Positions 31,140-41,500 of a DNA stretch of 64,000 nt are shown piece after piece; position 1 is the first letter of the stretch, and the number at the start of each line of letters is the position of its first letter. Source of the DNA: Brachionus manjavacas (Eukaryota; Rotifera; Eurotatoria; Ploima; Brachionidae). Under the pieces are notes generated by a model. The model saw only the letters and a list, made by a program, of their open reading frames with translations. It searched no databases and had not been told where the DNA came from. Position numbers and translations under genes: made by a program. The stretch is taken from assembly GCA_019054805.1 (NCBI GenBank), contig JAHQIY010000012.1:2790001-2854000 (forward strand). The letters are read 5' to 3'.

Positions 31140-31770
31140 TGTAGAAGTAGTAGAAGTAGTAGTAAAAATAACAGCGTCCAGCGTATGGCTGTGGCAATTC
31201 TTTGCTTTTACACCATTTTCTGTTCTATTAACCCTACATCAAGTTTTGCTTTGAATTAATTTAGTGAAATTGCTTCAACTAATCTATTTGGTAATCGGTT
31301 CCAGTAATTTACAAACCTGTTTGTGATAAAGATGAATAGTGATGGCCAATTTTTGTTAAGTTCTCCTTTAAGAATCTAAGTGTGGCCTCTGAGCTTTTAA
31401 TTATTCTTTCAGCATATCTAATTCCACTTTCCAACCTGATAGATTCAAGATTATTGATTATTTTAAAAAATTGTATTAAATCGCCTCTTATTCTTCTAGG
31501 ATTCAATGACCTAAGTTTAATTCTACGTCAACTCTCTTCATACTCAAGATTTCTAGCATTTGGAATCATCTTACCTTTTTTACGCTGTACTTTCTCAAGT
31601 TCCTTTTTATTTTTTTCCAAGTATGGATTTCAAACTATATCTCCATATTCTATAAGAGGTCTAACCAATGCTGTATAAAGTGACTTAAATACATTGCTAT
31701 CATTCAATCAATCATTCCCAAATTCTATTCGCTCTGCTGGAAGAGTAGTGTTAATAAATTTTTTTTTCGA
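31140..31770 (-). mobile_element. Second LINE family, ORF2 C-terminus
   Basis: The minus strand reads LYTALVRPLIEYGDIV, ELEKVQRKKGKMIPNA, RRIRGDLIQFFKI and NRFVNYWNRLPNRLVEA. This is the usual post-RT tail of an APE-type LINE, with several frame breaks. It differs from the family at 28374 and resembles the pieces at 32365 and 56925. The (AGT/TAG)n stretch at 31143-31163 lies at its 3' end. Confidence 0.8.
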
Positions 31771-31924
31771 TACTCCTGCTTGTTCACGACTGTAAATGTA
31801 AATAATTTACTTTTTCGATTTGTCAATTTCTTTGTACCCTGACTATGTTTGCATTTCCTGAATAAATTTAATCTTTTTTCGAAAATTCTATTTTTACATC
31901 AAATTTTAAATGAACGCCAGTAAA

Positions 31925-32350
31925 TCTTTACACAAATTCAGGGATTTTGTAAGACTTGTATTTTTTTAATGTATGAGGAACACCTGCAGTAATATTGTAT
32001 TCATCACTCATATGACTATTAACATTTACTTTAAATGATCCTACAATTTTTGGAATAAGGAAGAAAAGATTATCAGCGGATCGTAGCAGATTTCCATGCT
32101 TTGGGTATTTTACTTTCATGTCTTTGAAAAAATTTTGAGTAAAATTGTTTAGCATGAAGTCATGAATTTGGTCAGACCTCGAAGCTACCTGCTCTTTCAA
32201 TTTTTTAAGCGCTAAGGCAATCTCTTAAATGCTAACAGGCTCGTCAAATTTACATCTATTTTTTTCTAATTCTAGATTATTAACAAATATTTCTCTTTAT
32301 TTTTGGGATTAATTAGATCAATATTAGGACTAAAATTGTTTTTTGTTAAC
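31925..32350 (-). mobile_element. Internally deleted LINE copy
   Basis: The minus-strand frame SDQIHDFMLNNFTQNF, RSADNLFFLIPKIV, FKVNVNSHMSDEYNITAGVP strings together three RT blocks of the 28374-type LINE. The sequence between them is deleted. Confidence 0.75.
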
Positions 32351-32364
32351 ATTGGGGACTTTAA

Positions 32365-32720
32365 CTAATTGATTTGGCAGCAAGTTCCATTTGCTAGCGG
32401 TTCGGTTGGAAAAAAAGTTATTTCTATGTTGGAGCCTCGAAATTTCTTTGTGGAATTTGAAGGAGTGACTTCTTCGTTTGTTTTTTGTGGCATTAAAATT
32501 GTTGCTTTTTCAACCAGTTCTATTCCATGCATGAACTTGTAAAATTGAATTAGATCACCTCTTTTTCTACTTTCTACCAGATTTGGGATGTTCAAAGCCT
32601 TCAATCTGCATACGGTTTGTTTCTAATTGAAGAAACAAATTTGGTAGCTCTGCGTTGAATTCTTTCTTTCAACATTCTTTTCCGAATTTTTTTTAATAAA
32701 ATTCGACCAGTTTTGAATTT
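32365..32720 (-). mobile_element. LINE ORF2 C-terminal fragment
   Basis: Encodes ERIQRRATKFVSSIRNKP then ALNIPNLVESRKRGDLIQFY, the classical post-RT tail, on the minus strand. About 200 bp of it reappears in opposite orientation at 33430-33640, so the pair forms a large inverted repeat. Confidence 0.85.
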
Positions 32721-33156
32721 GATTCCAAAAATTTTTTTAAATATTTTTTATCTAGGATGAATCATTTTCAATTTTTTTAAATATTTTTTTATCTAGGATG
32801 AATCATTTTCAACACCAAAAGTGTTCAAATATTTTAAAAATTCTTATTATCTTACCTGAACTATTAAACTATTAAATGGCAAAAAAAATTTGTAAATTTC
32901 AATCAAATTCTTGGTAAAATCATCTTCAAGTCTTTAAAAAATGATTTCAAATATAAAGTTTTCCTATTTCGATTATGAAAGCATTCCTGGTTATTTTGGG
33001 GGTTAGTCAATATTGAAACTAATTTTCCCAAAAAATATAAAAATTTTAAATTTTTTTTTAAATAATTGTAAATAGATTATATTAGTAATATAATCTATGA
33101 TTTGGATAGCCAAATAAAATGAAGTTTTGACCTCGGTGTGATAGCTTTTTTAATTA

Positions 33157-34035
33157 CAGTACTGATTTATTCCACTAAAATAAGTTAAAAAATTGCAAAA
33201 ATTTTGTTTTTTTTGGATTTTTTAGGCCCTTTTGGTTTTTACGAAATTTTACGGGAATTCCGGTAATTTTACGTAAAATCGCAAAAGTGAAAAACAGTAA
33301 ATTTACCGGAATTCCCGTAAATTTACCAGAATTTAACGGATTTTCCGTAAAATTTTCTTAAAAACCAAAAGGTTAAAAAATATTTAAAAAAATTTTTGGA
33401 ATCAAAATCAAAACTGGTCGGATTTTATTAAAAAAAATTCGGAAAAGAATGTTGAAAGAAAGAATTCAACGCAGAGCTACCAAATTTGTTTCTTCAATTA
33501 GAAACAAACCGTATGCAGATTGAAGGCTTTGAACATCCCAAATCTGGTAGAAAGTAGAAAAAGAGGTGATCTAATTCAATTTTACAAGTTCATGCATGGA
33601 ATAGAACTGGTTGAAAAAGCAACAATTTTTTCACTTATTTCAGTTTTTTTTCAAAATTAATAAAAAAATTATTTTTTCTTTTTTTTTAACTTTTTATCCC
33701 TGTTTTTTACTATTTTTCACTAAAATCAATAAAAATTTACGAAAATTTGCGTAAAAAAATACAATTTTTTTTCTTTTAAATTTTTTTATTAATTTTGAAA
33801 AAAAACTAAAATAAGTGAAAAAATTGCAAAAATTTTGATTTTTTTGGCCCTTTTGGTTTTTACGAAATTTTACGGAAAATCCGTTAAATTCTGGTAAATT
33901 TACGGGAATTCCGGTAAATTTACTGTTTTTCACTTTTGCGATTTTACGTAAAATTACCGGAATTCCCGTAAATTTACCAGAATTTAACGGATTTTCCGTA
34001 AAATTTGGTAAAACCACTGGAACAAATCAGTACTG
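33157..34035. mobile_element. TA-flanked palindromic element with TTTACG repeats
   Basis: Terminal repeats CAGTACTGATTTATTCCACT (left) and CAGTACTGATTTGTTCCAGT (right end reversed) match at 18 of 20. They are flanked by TA (33155-33156, 34036-34037), as in Tc1/mariner-type elements. The arms (33180-33400 and 33690-34020) are palindromic and dense in TTTACG and GGAATTCC words. A LINE fragment (33430-33640, plus strand) lies inside. No transposase. Confidence 0.75.
33430..33640 (+). mobile_element. LINE fragment inside the palindromic element
   Basis: Carries the words AGAGCTACCAAATTTGTTTC and AAAGAGGTGATCTAATTCAA, an almost exact inverted copy of 32520-32680. It is either a second insertion or an inverted duplication. 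Confidence 0.85.
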
Positions 34036-34192
34036 TACATTAAATCAAATTTGTTTTAAAATCTTCAGTTGTTGAATTCACAGTTTTCTTTGTTTAATTC
34101 ATTCTAAACGTTCGATAATCAAAAAACAAATTTAATAATGAATTAAACTTTTAAGTTGAGAATAATTTTACTCTAAGATAGAAAGCCAAAAT

Positions 34193-34395
34193 CAATATGG
34201 TCAAAAGTCCAAGTTATAAATTTGAAGTCGGAATTTATCTTTGATTTTTGACCAATTCTGCAAATAATGCAAAAATTGAACACTTCTTTGTTGTAATTTT
34301 TCTCTTTTTTTAAATTTAGAACTAATTTTACTAATACTACAATCTTGAGCCTTAAAAATCTTTTTTGTCCTAAGACTGACTTTTGACCAACCCTG
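34193..34395. mobile_element. Probable hAT MITE, 203 bp
   Basis: Left end CAATATGGTCAAAAGTCC, right end reversed CAGGGTTGGTCAAAAGTC. Flanks GCCAAAAT and GCCTTAAT agree at 6 of 8 positions, so it is an old insertion or a chance match. Confidence 0.5.
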
Positions 34396-34442
34396 GCCTT
34401 AATGCTGAATTTTTTTCAAATACAGTTGGTAATTTAAAAACA

Positions 34443-34492
34443 ACACAGTACGGTGCAGCGCCTCTTTTGTTCGGGACGGCGCCGATGATGGT
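34443..34492. repeat. GC-rich imperfect palindrome
   Basis: CAGTACGGTGCAGCGCC faces GGCGCCGATGATGGTACTG across a short spacer. GC content and CAGT ends suggest a minimal Tc1-type MITE or a solo end. Confidence 0.35.
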
Positions 34493-34499
34493 ACTGTTT

Positions 34500-35266
34500 T
34501 TGTTCGAATCATTAAAGATGCCTACTGAAGATTTTATTTTATTTTGAACTTGTGATGATCCACAATTTTAAAATTTGACTATTTTTCACTCTTTGACAAG
34601 TCTGATCCTATTTTTTATGCCTATAAAAATAATAATAATTTTGTAAATTATTTTGCTACTTTTAAATTAATTTCAAAAAATTATTTTTAATTTATTTATT
34701 TTTTTTTTTTATCTTTAAGGAATCATTAATTTTATATTACTTTTGGGTTGACTTGGGGGCTTTAGTTTGGGTATTTGGTTCAGCAATAATTAGTTGCGTA
34801 ATTTATAGTATTTGATAGCAGCATTTTTTGATTGCATGAAAAATGATAACAAATATAAATTTATTTTTATGGGGATAATCTCAATTCACTTAGAATGAAA
34901 CTTGTAAGGCGGGTAAAATAACTTGTTAGGTAAGATGAAATAATAAAATGAAAGATTAACTAATAAATCAAATTTTATTAAATACGTTCCAAGGTTTGAC
35001 ATCAAATGATTGATTTGAAGTAAGCACGAAAGGTTTTAAAAAATTTATATAAAAATTGAATAATTTGAAGATCAAAAATTTGGAATTCAGATATTTAAAA
35101 AATTATTGAAGATTAAAAATATGAAAATAAAGTCTGCTTCGTATAAAAATTACAAAAAATTAAAAAAAAATCACAATTTAGAATTGTAATAAATTTAATA
35201 GATATTATTTATTTTTTTAGATTTAGAAGAATTTAATTTAAAAAAATTTAGAAGAAGAACCGAACA
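34500..35266. other. AT-rich spacer
   Basis: No gene or repeat boundary recognised between the palindrome and the tRNA gene. Confidence 0.5.
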
Positions 35267-35346
35267 GGTAGCGTGGCCGAGTGGTCTAAGGCGCTGGTTT
35301 AAGGCACCAGTCGTAACAGGCGTGGGTTCGAATCCCACCGCTGCCA
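35267..35346 (+). tRNA. tRNA-Leu (anticodon AAG)
   Basis: An 80-nt cloverleaf. The acceptor stem GGTAGCG pairs with CGCTGCC (one U-G). The A box is TGGCCGAGTGGT and the B box GGTTCGAATCC. The anticodon stem CTGGT/ACCAG encloses loop TTAAGGC with AAG at 35301-35303, reading CUU/CUC leucine codons. The long variable region fits a class II tRNA (Leu). No intron; CCA is not encoded. A seven-T pol III terminator follows at 35349-35355. Confidence 0.97.
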
Positions 35347-35348
35347 AA

Positions 35349-35355
35349 TTTTTTT
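35349..35355 (+). terminator. Pol III terminator of tRNA-Leu
   Basis: Run of seven T two bases after the tRNA discriminator base. Confidence 0.85.
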
Positions 35356-35359
35356 AAGA

Positions 35360-35890
35360 AATCAAATAATGTTTGTCCAGTTTAAAGTTTAACCAAGAGA
35401 CTAATATTCCTATTTTTTATTTAAAAAACCTAATTGTTTGATTGCATTTTGATTTTGATATTATCTAGATGTTTTTAAAATCTCAATTATATTAATAAAT
35501 TTAAATAATTTTTTAATCCGACTTTCAAAAACTAATGTCCAGTTTGAGATAGAAAAAAAATTGAATTTCATTTTTAGTAAATAAAATATAAAAGTTTTAT
35601 TTTTTTTTGTATTTAATGTCTATTACATTTGAATCTACCACTTTTCTAATTTATTAATGCATAATTATTTTTTTTTTTTTATTTTGTTCTCTGCAAGAAT
35701 AAAATTAAAATCTATTAATTTTAGTTGTAAAAATTAAATTATGTTATTTAATTAGTTGAAAATTTTAATTATTTGATACTATAATAAGCTGAAAATTAAA
35801 TTAATTAATTCTGGGTATCATATAAATAAAATTACGACTTATCTAATAAGTATTATTGAAAAAACTTTAAAATAAGAATAAGATAACTTT
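35360..35890. other. AT-rich spacer
   Basis: Nothing recognised. Confidence 0.5.
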
Positions 35891-35893
35891 AAA

Positions 35894-36069
35894 ATGAGTG
35901 ATTCAGAAACCTCATCAACATCAATTTTAGAGCCGCTAAATTTTGTTGATGAAGATACATACAACGACATTGACGATTAAGAAAGACAAGCCAAAAAATC
36001 GAGAAAAGAGAATAGAGTTTATACGATTCATGAGACTCTTGATACTTATTTATTTATTGAATTGAATTA
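35894..36069 (+). pseudogene. Possible MULE-like N-terminal fragment
   Basis: ATG at 35894 opens MSDSETSSTSILEPLNFVDE, an acidic start, interrupted by one TAA. After it the same frame reads SRKENRVYTIHETLDTY, resembling the YxxYETFD stretch before the FLYWCH finger of animal MULE proteins. Then a LINE 3' end (inverted, 36050-36090) cuts in. Assignment rests on a short motif. Confidence 0.35.
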
Positions 36070-36451
36070 ACCTCCTTTAAGGAGAAGTAAAAAAAAAAAA
36101 TAAAAAAGGAACATTAGTTCGAAAATAGAAAAAGGCATGAAAGTTAGAAAGCAAAATAATTTGGACCAAAATTCATGAATTTCTTTTATTTTGAATTAGC
36201 TCGTTTAGGAGAGTTCTGTAATGTTTTAATTTTAAATTGCATAGACGTAACCAAATTGAATCAGATCTACCATCATTAGAAATCAGATTAATCTTAAGAT
36301 TTTCTTTAACTCTGCAATTTGATTTTAATGATTTTCTAATACTTTTAGTGCTTTGCAGAATTGCAGAGTTTTTGCAGAGACTAAATTTGGGTGTTACAAA
36401 GTATGTGCCAGCTGATATATTTTGCAGAACTATTTTTAGACTTTTAGTCAA
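36050..36451 (-). mobile_element. Probable LINE 3' fragment
   Basis: The minus-strand frame (36451-36173) ends SIWLRLCNLKLKHYRTLLNE. Its 3' flank carries CTCCTTAAAGGAGGTTAATTC at 36066-36086 (reading minus), the same end found in plus orientation at 7758. Family not recognised. Confidence 0.4.
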
Positions 36452-36589
36452 AAAGTTATTTCATTTTAAGATTATTGTTTTTATTCTTTGTTCCAAAATT
36501 CTCAATGCCTAAATTTCTTGGTCTGTTCTTTGATGAAAGTCTCAATATTCTATGCATTGAAGTAGAAAATAAATTAAATATTAATTAAA

Positions 36590-36745
36590 TGACCACAGAT
36601 TAGACAATCTCTTAGAAAATTACCTTGGAAATGCTCTTGATTATTCAGTTCCATTGACTAATAGACTTGTTTCGGAGTATCAAAGAGGCTTCGATTCTTG
36701 AATTACTACGAATTCCACTCCTCTATGTAGCTTCTACCTAATTAT
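36590..36745 (+). mobile_element. LINE C-terminal fragment
   Basis: Reads DHRLDNLLENYLGNALDYS and SEYQRGFDS*ITTNSTPLCS, a plus-strand copy of the fragment at 14930-15260. Confidence 0.7.
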
Positions 36746-36828
36746 ACAAAAATTTTCTGACTCTTAAGATCTTATCTATGTTTTTTTTTTATGATTATCA
36801 TGTTAAATTTATTCATTTACTACTAAAT

Positions 36829-37030
36829 TAATTTTGCAAATGCAAATGAATCCCAACACGAGCTACCAGCTGTCGAACAAAAGTGTCTTCTGGCCCCAAA
36901 CAAATCACCAGTCGAAAGAAAATCATTAATCACTGACGAAGCAACTTTAGTTGATCAAGATAATTATGTGAATTTACCTAAAAAGAGGAAAGCCAAAGAA
37001 ATCAGCTGTAAAAAAACAAAAGAACAAAAA
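36829..37030 (+). other. Coding-like fragment with basic patch
   Basis: An open frame reads NESQHELPAVEQKCLLAP, SPVERKSLITDEATLVD and LPKKRKAKEISCKKTK. The PKKRK sequence looks like a nuclear localisation signal. No start codon in this frame. Could be an exon of the MULE-like element started at 35894. Not recognised. Confidence 0.35.
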
Positions 37031-37182
37031 AATCATTTTTACTTCTTATTTTTGATCTGTCATTTCTTCAAAAATAAGGAGGGAAATTTTTTCCTTTTCC
37101 TTTTTCTTTCGAATTTCTTTTTCTTTTTTCACTCCAATAAATATTTTTGCCACCCTTGCAATATTAAACAAATGTTTAAAAC

Positions 37183-37840
37183 CAGACTTGTTTTTAAGTC
37201 ACAGTTTTAAGTCTAAGTCACAAAAATTTAAGTCAAAGTAATGACTTGACTTAAATTTTTTTTTTTTGGTGAAGTTTAGCCAAGTCAACTAATTTTCTGA
37301 TTTTAAAACTAAAAAATAAATATGATTCTTTATTTTAATCCAAAAAAAAATCTTTATTAATTTTTATAAGTCTAATTAAATAGAGCTTTAGATCAATTTT
37401 TTTCCTAGACAAATAAAAGAGCTTTTTATAATTTAAAAATTTAAAAATTTTTGAAAATTTTAGAAAAAATTATAAATAAAAACCATCTGAATACATAAAT
37501 TTGAAAAAAGAAATAAACACTTGCTTGGAATTTCGTTCAGTGGATGAAAGTGTCAACTTAGTTTCTGCCGAAGAGCTGCTGAGCTCGGCTCCGCAGGAGA
37601 TCAACAAACCGTAAGTAATGAGCAATGAAAAAAATTTTTTTTTTAAGTTAAGTCAATTATTAAATTTTTTTTTTAAATGAAATAAATTTTCTAAATATAT
37701 TTTTTCATATTTCATTTAATTTTATTAAATTTAACTAAATATTAAACAAACAAAATAATATAATTAATAATTAAAAAAAAATTTTAAGTCATTGACTTGA
37801 CTTGACTTGACTTAAGACTTGTGATTTAAAAACAACTCTG
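37183..37840. mobile_element. hAT MITE, 658 bp, with exon-like interior
   Basis: Left end CAGACTTGTTTTTAAGTC, right end reversed CAGAGTTGTTTTTAAATC. Flanks TTTAAAAC and TTTAAATC match at 7 of 8. The arms are those of the 18328 element. The extra interior holds an exon-like open segment, annotated separately. Confidence 0.85.
37485..37610 (+). other. Exon-like cargo inside the hAT MITE
   Basis: GC-richer open stretch reading EINTCLEFRSVDESVNLVS then AEELLSSAPQEINKP, ending at a consensus GTAAGT donor (37611). An AG at 37539-37540 could be its acceptor. Its composition is unlike the MITE arms. I do not recognise the protein. Confidence 0.45.
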
Positions 37841-37844
37841 TTTA

Positions 37845-38530
37845 AATCACACTTTTTCAATGTTATTTGAACATTGGATACACTTTGCAATTCAAACACA
37901 AAAAAAGTTATATGAATTCAGCTCTTAATATTGATATTCGATTTCATCACTAGTTTTTAAAAACTCTTGTTTTTTTCATCAATTCAAATTCAATTTTTAA
38001 CATGCAAAATTCTCCCGATCAAATCGAATTTATATAAAAATACAGAAATTAATAAATAAGAGATTCTATCAATTTTCCTTGTAGTTTTAAGGTTTAAAAA
38101 TATAGGGCTTTTTTAAAATTTTATTCTAAATTAAATTTTAAATATAATTTTCAATTGATGAACAAAAATTTTTTGAAAAAAGTGTTAAAAAATTTGAGAC
38201 TTCAAGTGTTAAATCTTTAATTTAAAAGCTTCAATAATTTTGATGCTAGCCTTTAAAATACATTAATTATTTTTTCAAATTTTTCTGTGGATTTTTTCTG
38301 ATAATTGAATTTTAAAAATTATGATAAAATAAAAGACATTTGAAATTTTTTCTTTTATTTCTTGCCTGTATCAAATTCAATTCTTATTTGGGAGACAAAA
38401 AACTCTGTTCACTTTAAATTTTATTCTTATTAATTTAAAAAAACGAATGTAATAAATATTTAAATAAAAATTGGTTTTGGATATTTAACTGCCAAAAAAT
38501 ATAATATCCTGGTAAAAATACTGCTTGACA
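37845..38530. other. AT-rich spacer with a dispersed-repeat edge
   Basis: 37850-37905 repeats the left flank of the CACCAAA repeat at 8402. The remainder shows nothing. Confidence 0.5.
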
Positions 38531-38533
38531 AAC

Positions 38534-41500
38534 TTACAAATTTCCGAGCAGGCTATTTGCCATATTCGTTGGTTCGGGCTCACTGCTATTTGTGTTATTC
38601 TGGTTATTGATCGACTGGTTTTGGCTCGCATTTTGCGGCGCCGATAAAATGTCTCTGATTGAATCCTTGAACAGAGTCAAATTATAGTCCATTATTCCTC
38701 TATTTTCCATGAATATCTCATCCCTGATAACACAAACAAATGCCAAGAATTTATTCACTTGTTTCATGTACAGATATAATTCATTGTTAAGCTTCACACA
38801 TGTATATGAAGAATCATCCGCCGATATACCTTCGATGTCTTTTGGTCTAAATAAAATTATTTAGATACTACATTTAAATTCTTTTTACAAAAATTTTAAA
38901 AATAAATCCCATTTAAAATTAATTAGTGTTATCATTGTCTGTACTTTGACATATTATGGACAAATCTTTAATATGTAATTAAATTTTGAAAATTGATAGT
39001 GGAATTTGAGTTATTCATTGCCTGATAGGAAAAAAAATTAAAACGTGTAAATCATCTTAACTTTAAAACAAATTAAGAATAAATTGTTTAAAAATTAATT
39101 AAATAAATTGATTAATTATTCTGCGTTTTATTTTAATATTGAAAGTTTTTCCAAAATAAAAATTTTGTCTTTTTGCTAAGTTTTTGCATCAAATTAGAGA
39201 ATTTTCTCTTTTTATTACAATTAATAAAATAATTATTTTTGGATTTTAATTTTAATGAAATTTTTTGTTCATCAAAAAATGATTTAAATTTTAAAAAAAT
39301 TAAATTACTATTACATTTTTTTAATAATATTTTTGATTAAAAAATTAATATCGATTTGCAGTATTTTTTTACCGAAAAATTAAATTAGATATCAAAAAAA
39401 AGTCGATGAGCCGATATTGATTGTTTAAATGATTTGCAGAATTAAATGGCTTAAATTTTTTGGGGGTGACAAATGTAATATTTTTAATATGGCAAAAATA
39501 ACTAAAAGTGGTGACTAATTTAATCTATTTTAGCTGACAATAAAAAACTAATTATTCTGACAAAAAAACCAAATGACTGACAAAAATATATATTGAGATG
39601 ACTATTTAATAATTTTGCACTGACAAAATTTTATTCATTTTTATTTTATTTTATTTTAGTTCTAATTAAGCTATTTAGTTCGACTTGAATGGAAATCAAA
39701 TGAAATCACCCTATGCTTCCAAGGAGTGAATAAGGAAAAAAAAAGAAAAGCTATTTAGTAATTTAATTCTCTAAGATTGTAAGGAATGAACTTAAATTGT
39801 GACGTTTTCTCATAGTTGACTCTGGCTTGATGATGACATTAGGACAAAACGGTTTGTCATAATCGACTGGAGCTTCTGATTTTGGTGTAATAGCTCAAGA
39901 TTTTGATTTTTATTGTGACCTCATAATCATTAATTTGTTGTAAAAATAATTAATTAGTCAAAAAAGTATTTTTGTCACTTAAATAATTATTTTATCAGTC
40001 AACTAATTTATTTGCCATCATATGTATTTTTTTTGTCAGTAGATTTAGTCTTTTTTGTCAGAAAAATTTAATTTTTTTTGTCAGTCAACTAATTGATGAC
40101 CGAATTAAATTGGTTTACTATTTTATTTTTTTTTGTAATTTTTAGAATTTCCTAAATTCAATCTAATCTGAAAGTAATATCTTTAAAATACAATATCAAT
40201 TTTTTTATTTTGAAATTTTTTGGAATCGTTTTTTAATATTTAAATTTTAAATTAGTTAGAAAATTTTTTGTAATTCAATTCTTGCATCTTTTAAATTAAA
40301 AACAAAAGAGTTATATTTTTGTCTTAGAGATTTAAAATTTTATAAATAATTCTTAATGCTTAATTTATTTGTTTGCGAGCTGAGCCTTGCTGTCTTTGGC
40401 ATAGTTTTTACTTTTTTATATAAAGAAATCTTTTAATTGATCTATGATATTATAAAAATTAATTTAGTGAATCAATACCATCTCTGCCCTATTTGTCAAC
40501 ATCATTTTTAAAAGAGTATTTTTTAAAACTTACGCGTAAATATTCGATATGTCTAGAACAAGATCGATTTTATCACAGCACAATTCATACAATTGAGTAT
40601 CTAGAGGACTTATGCAATCTGACGCGATAAATATTTTACTAGCAACATCAAACAAAAATGCTCTTTCCAGACCACAACTCTATTTTTTTTGGGAAAAAAT
40701 TGAACTAAAATTAAAATTATTTTGAATTAAAAATTTTACATTGCACAAAAAATCCAATAAGCGTTCCAATTGCCTATGTTGAGGTATTAGTTTATGTACA
40801 ACTTTACTGAACGCTTCGAATATCGAATGATCGTATATGCTTGTTAAATGATAGCTAAAAAATAAAACATAAAAAAAAATTTAACTTCACTAATTTTGTT
40901 TATTTTATTAAATTTAATTTTATTGAAATTTTTTTCTTTACTCAACCAAGAGTAAAAACCATAGCAAACTTGATTTAAAAAGTTGACTGATTAACAATGT
41001 AATTTTACCGGGCCGAAAAGCAAGTTTTTCCAACAAGTCAAAGTTTTGACCTGTACTTTTAATTTTTATAAAAAAGTTAAAACCTGGATGTTTTTTTTTA
41101 AAATTAAAAAGTCCAATTAATGGCTTCGATTTGATTTAAGACTTGTAACTTTTAAAGAACCCTGAATTAAACGTGACCAGAGATCCTGGCTTTTTTGATA
41201 CTTTTTATGTACTTTATGTCATATAAGCCCCAGAAACAAAAAGAATCTAAAAATTTAATACAAATAAAAAATAAATAAAAAAATTTAATTTTTCATTCAT
41301 TGATTAAAAATTCTAAAAACATCTGATTATCATTTTCACATTAATTTTTTTCTAAATAAACCAAAACTACACTTTTCAAAAATTAAAAAAAAATAACTTT
41401 GAACAAAAAATAGCTAATTAATGTTAATTCACCAATTTTTCATGTTTTCGATTAAAAAGAAGGACTTTTTTATAAACTTTTCGGTCATAGTGGTTATTTC

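Noticed and set aside
33694-34017. 107-codon minus frame with GIPV repeats
   Set aside because: The apparent protein repeat comes from the palindromic TTTACG/GGAATTCC DNA repeat, not from a gene.
36968-37210. 80-codon open frame rich in Lys and Phe
   Set aside because: The second half is AT-run sequence. Only the upstream part (36829-37030) looks coding, and it starts before this ATG-like position.
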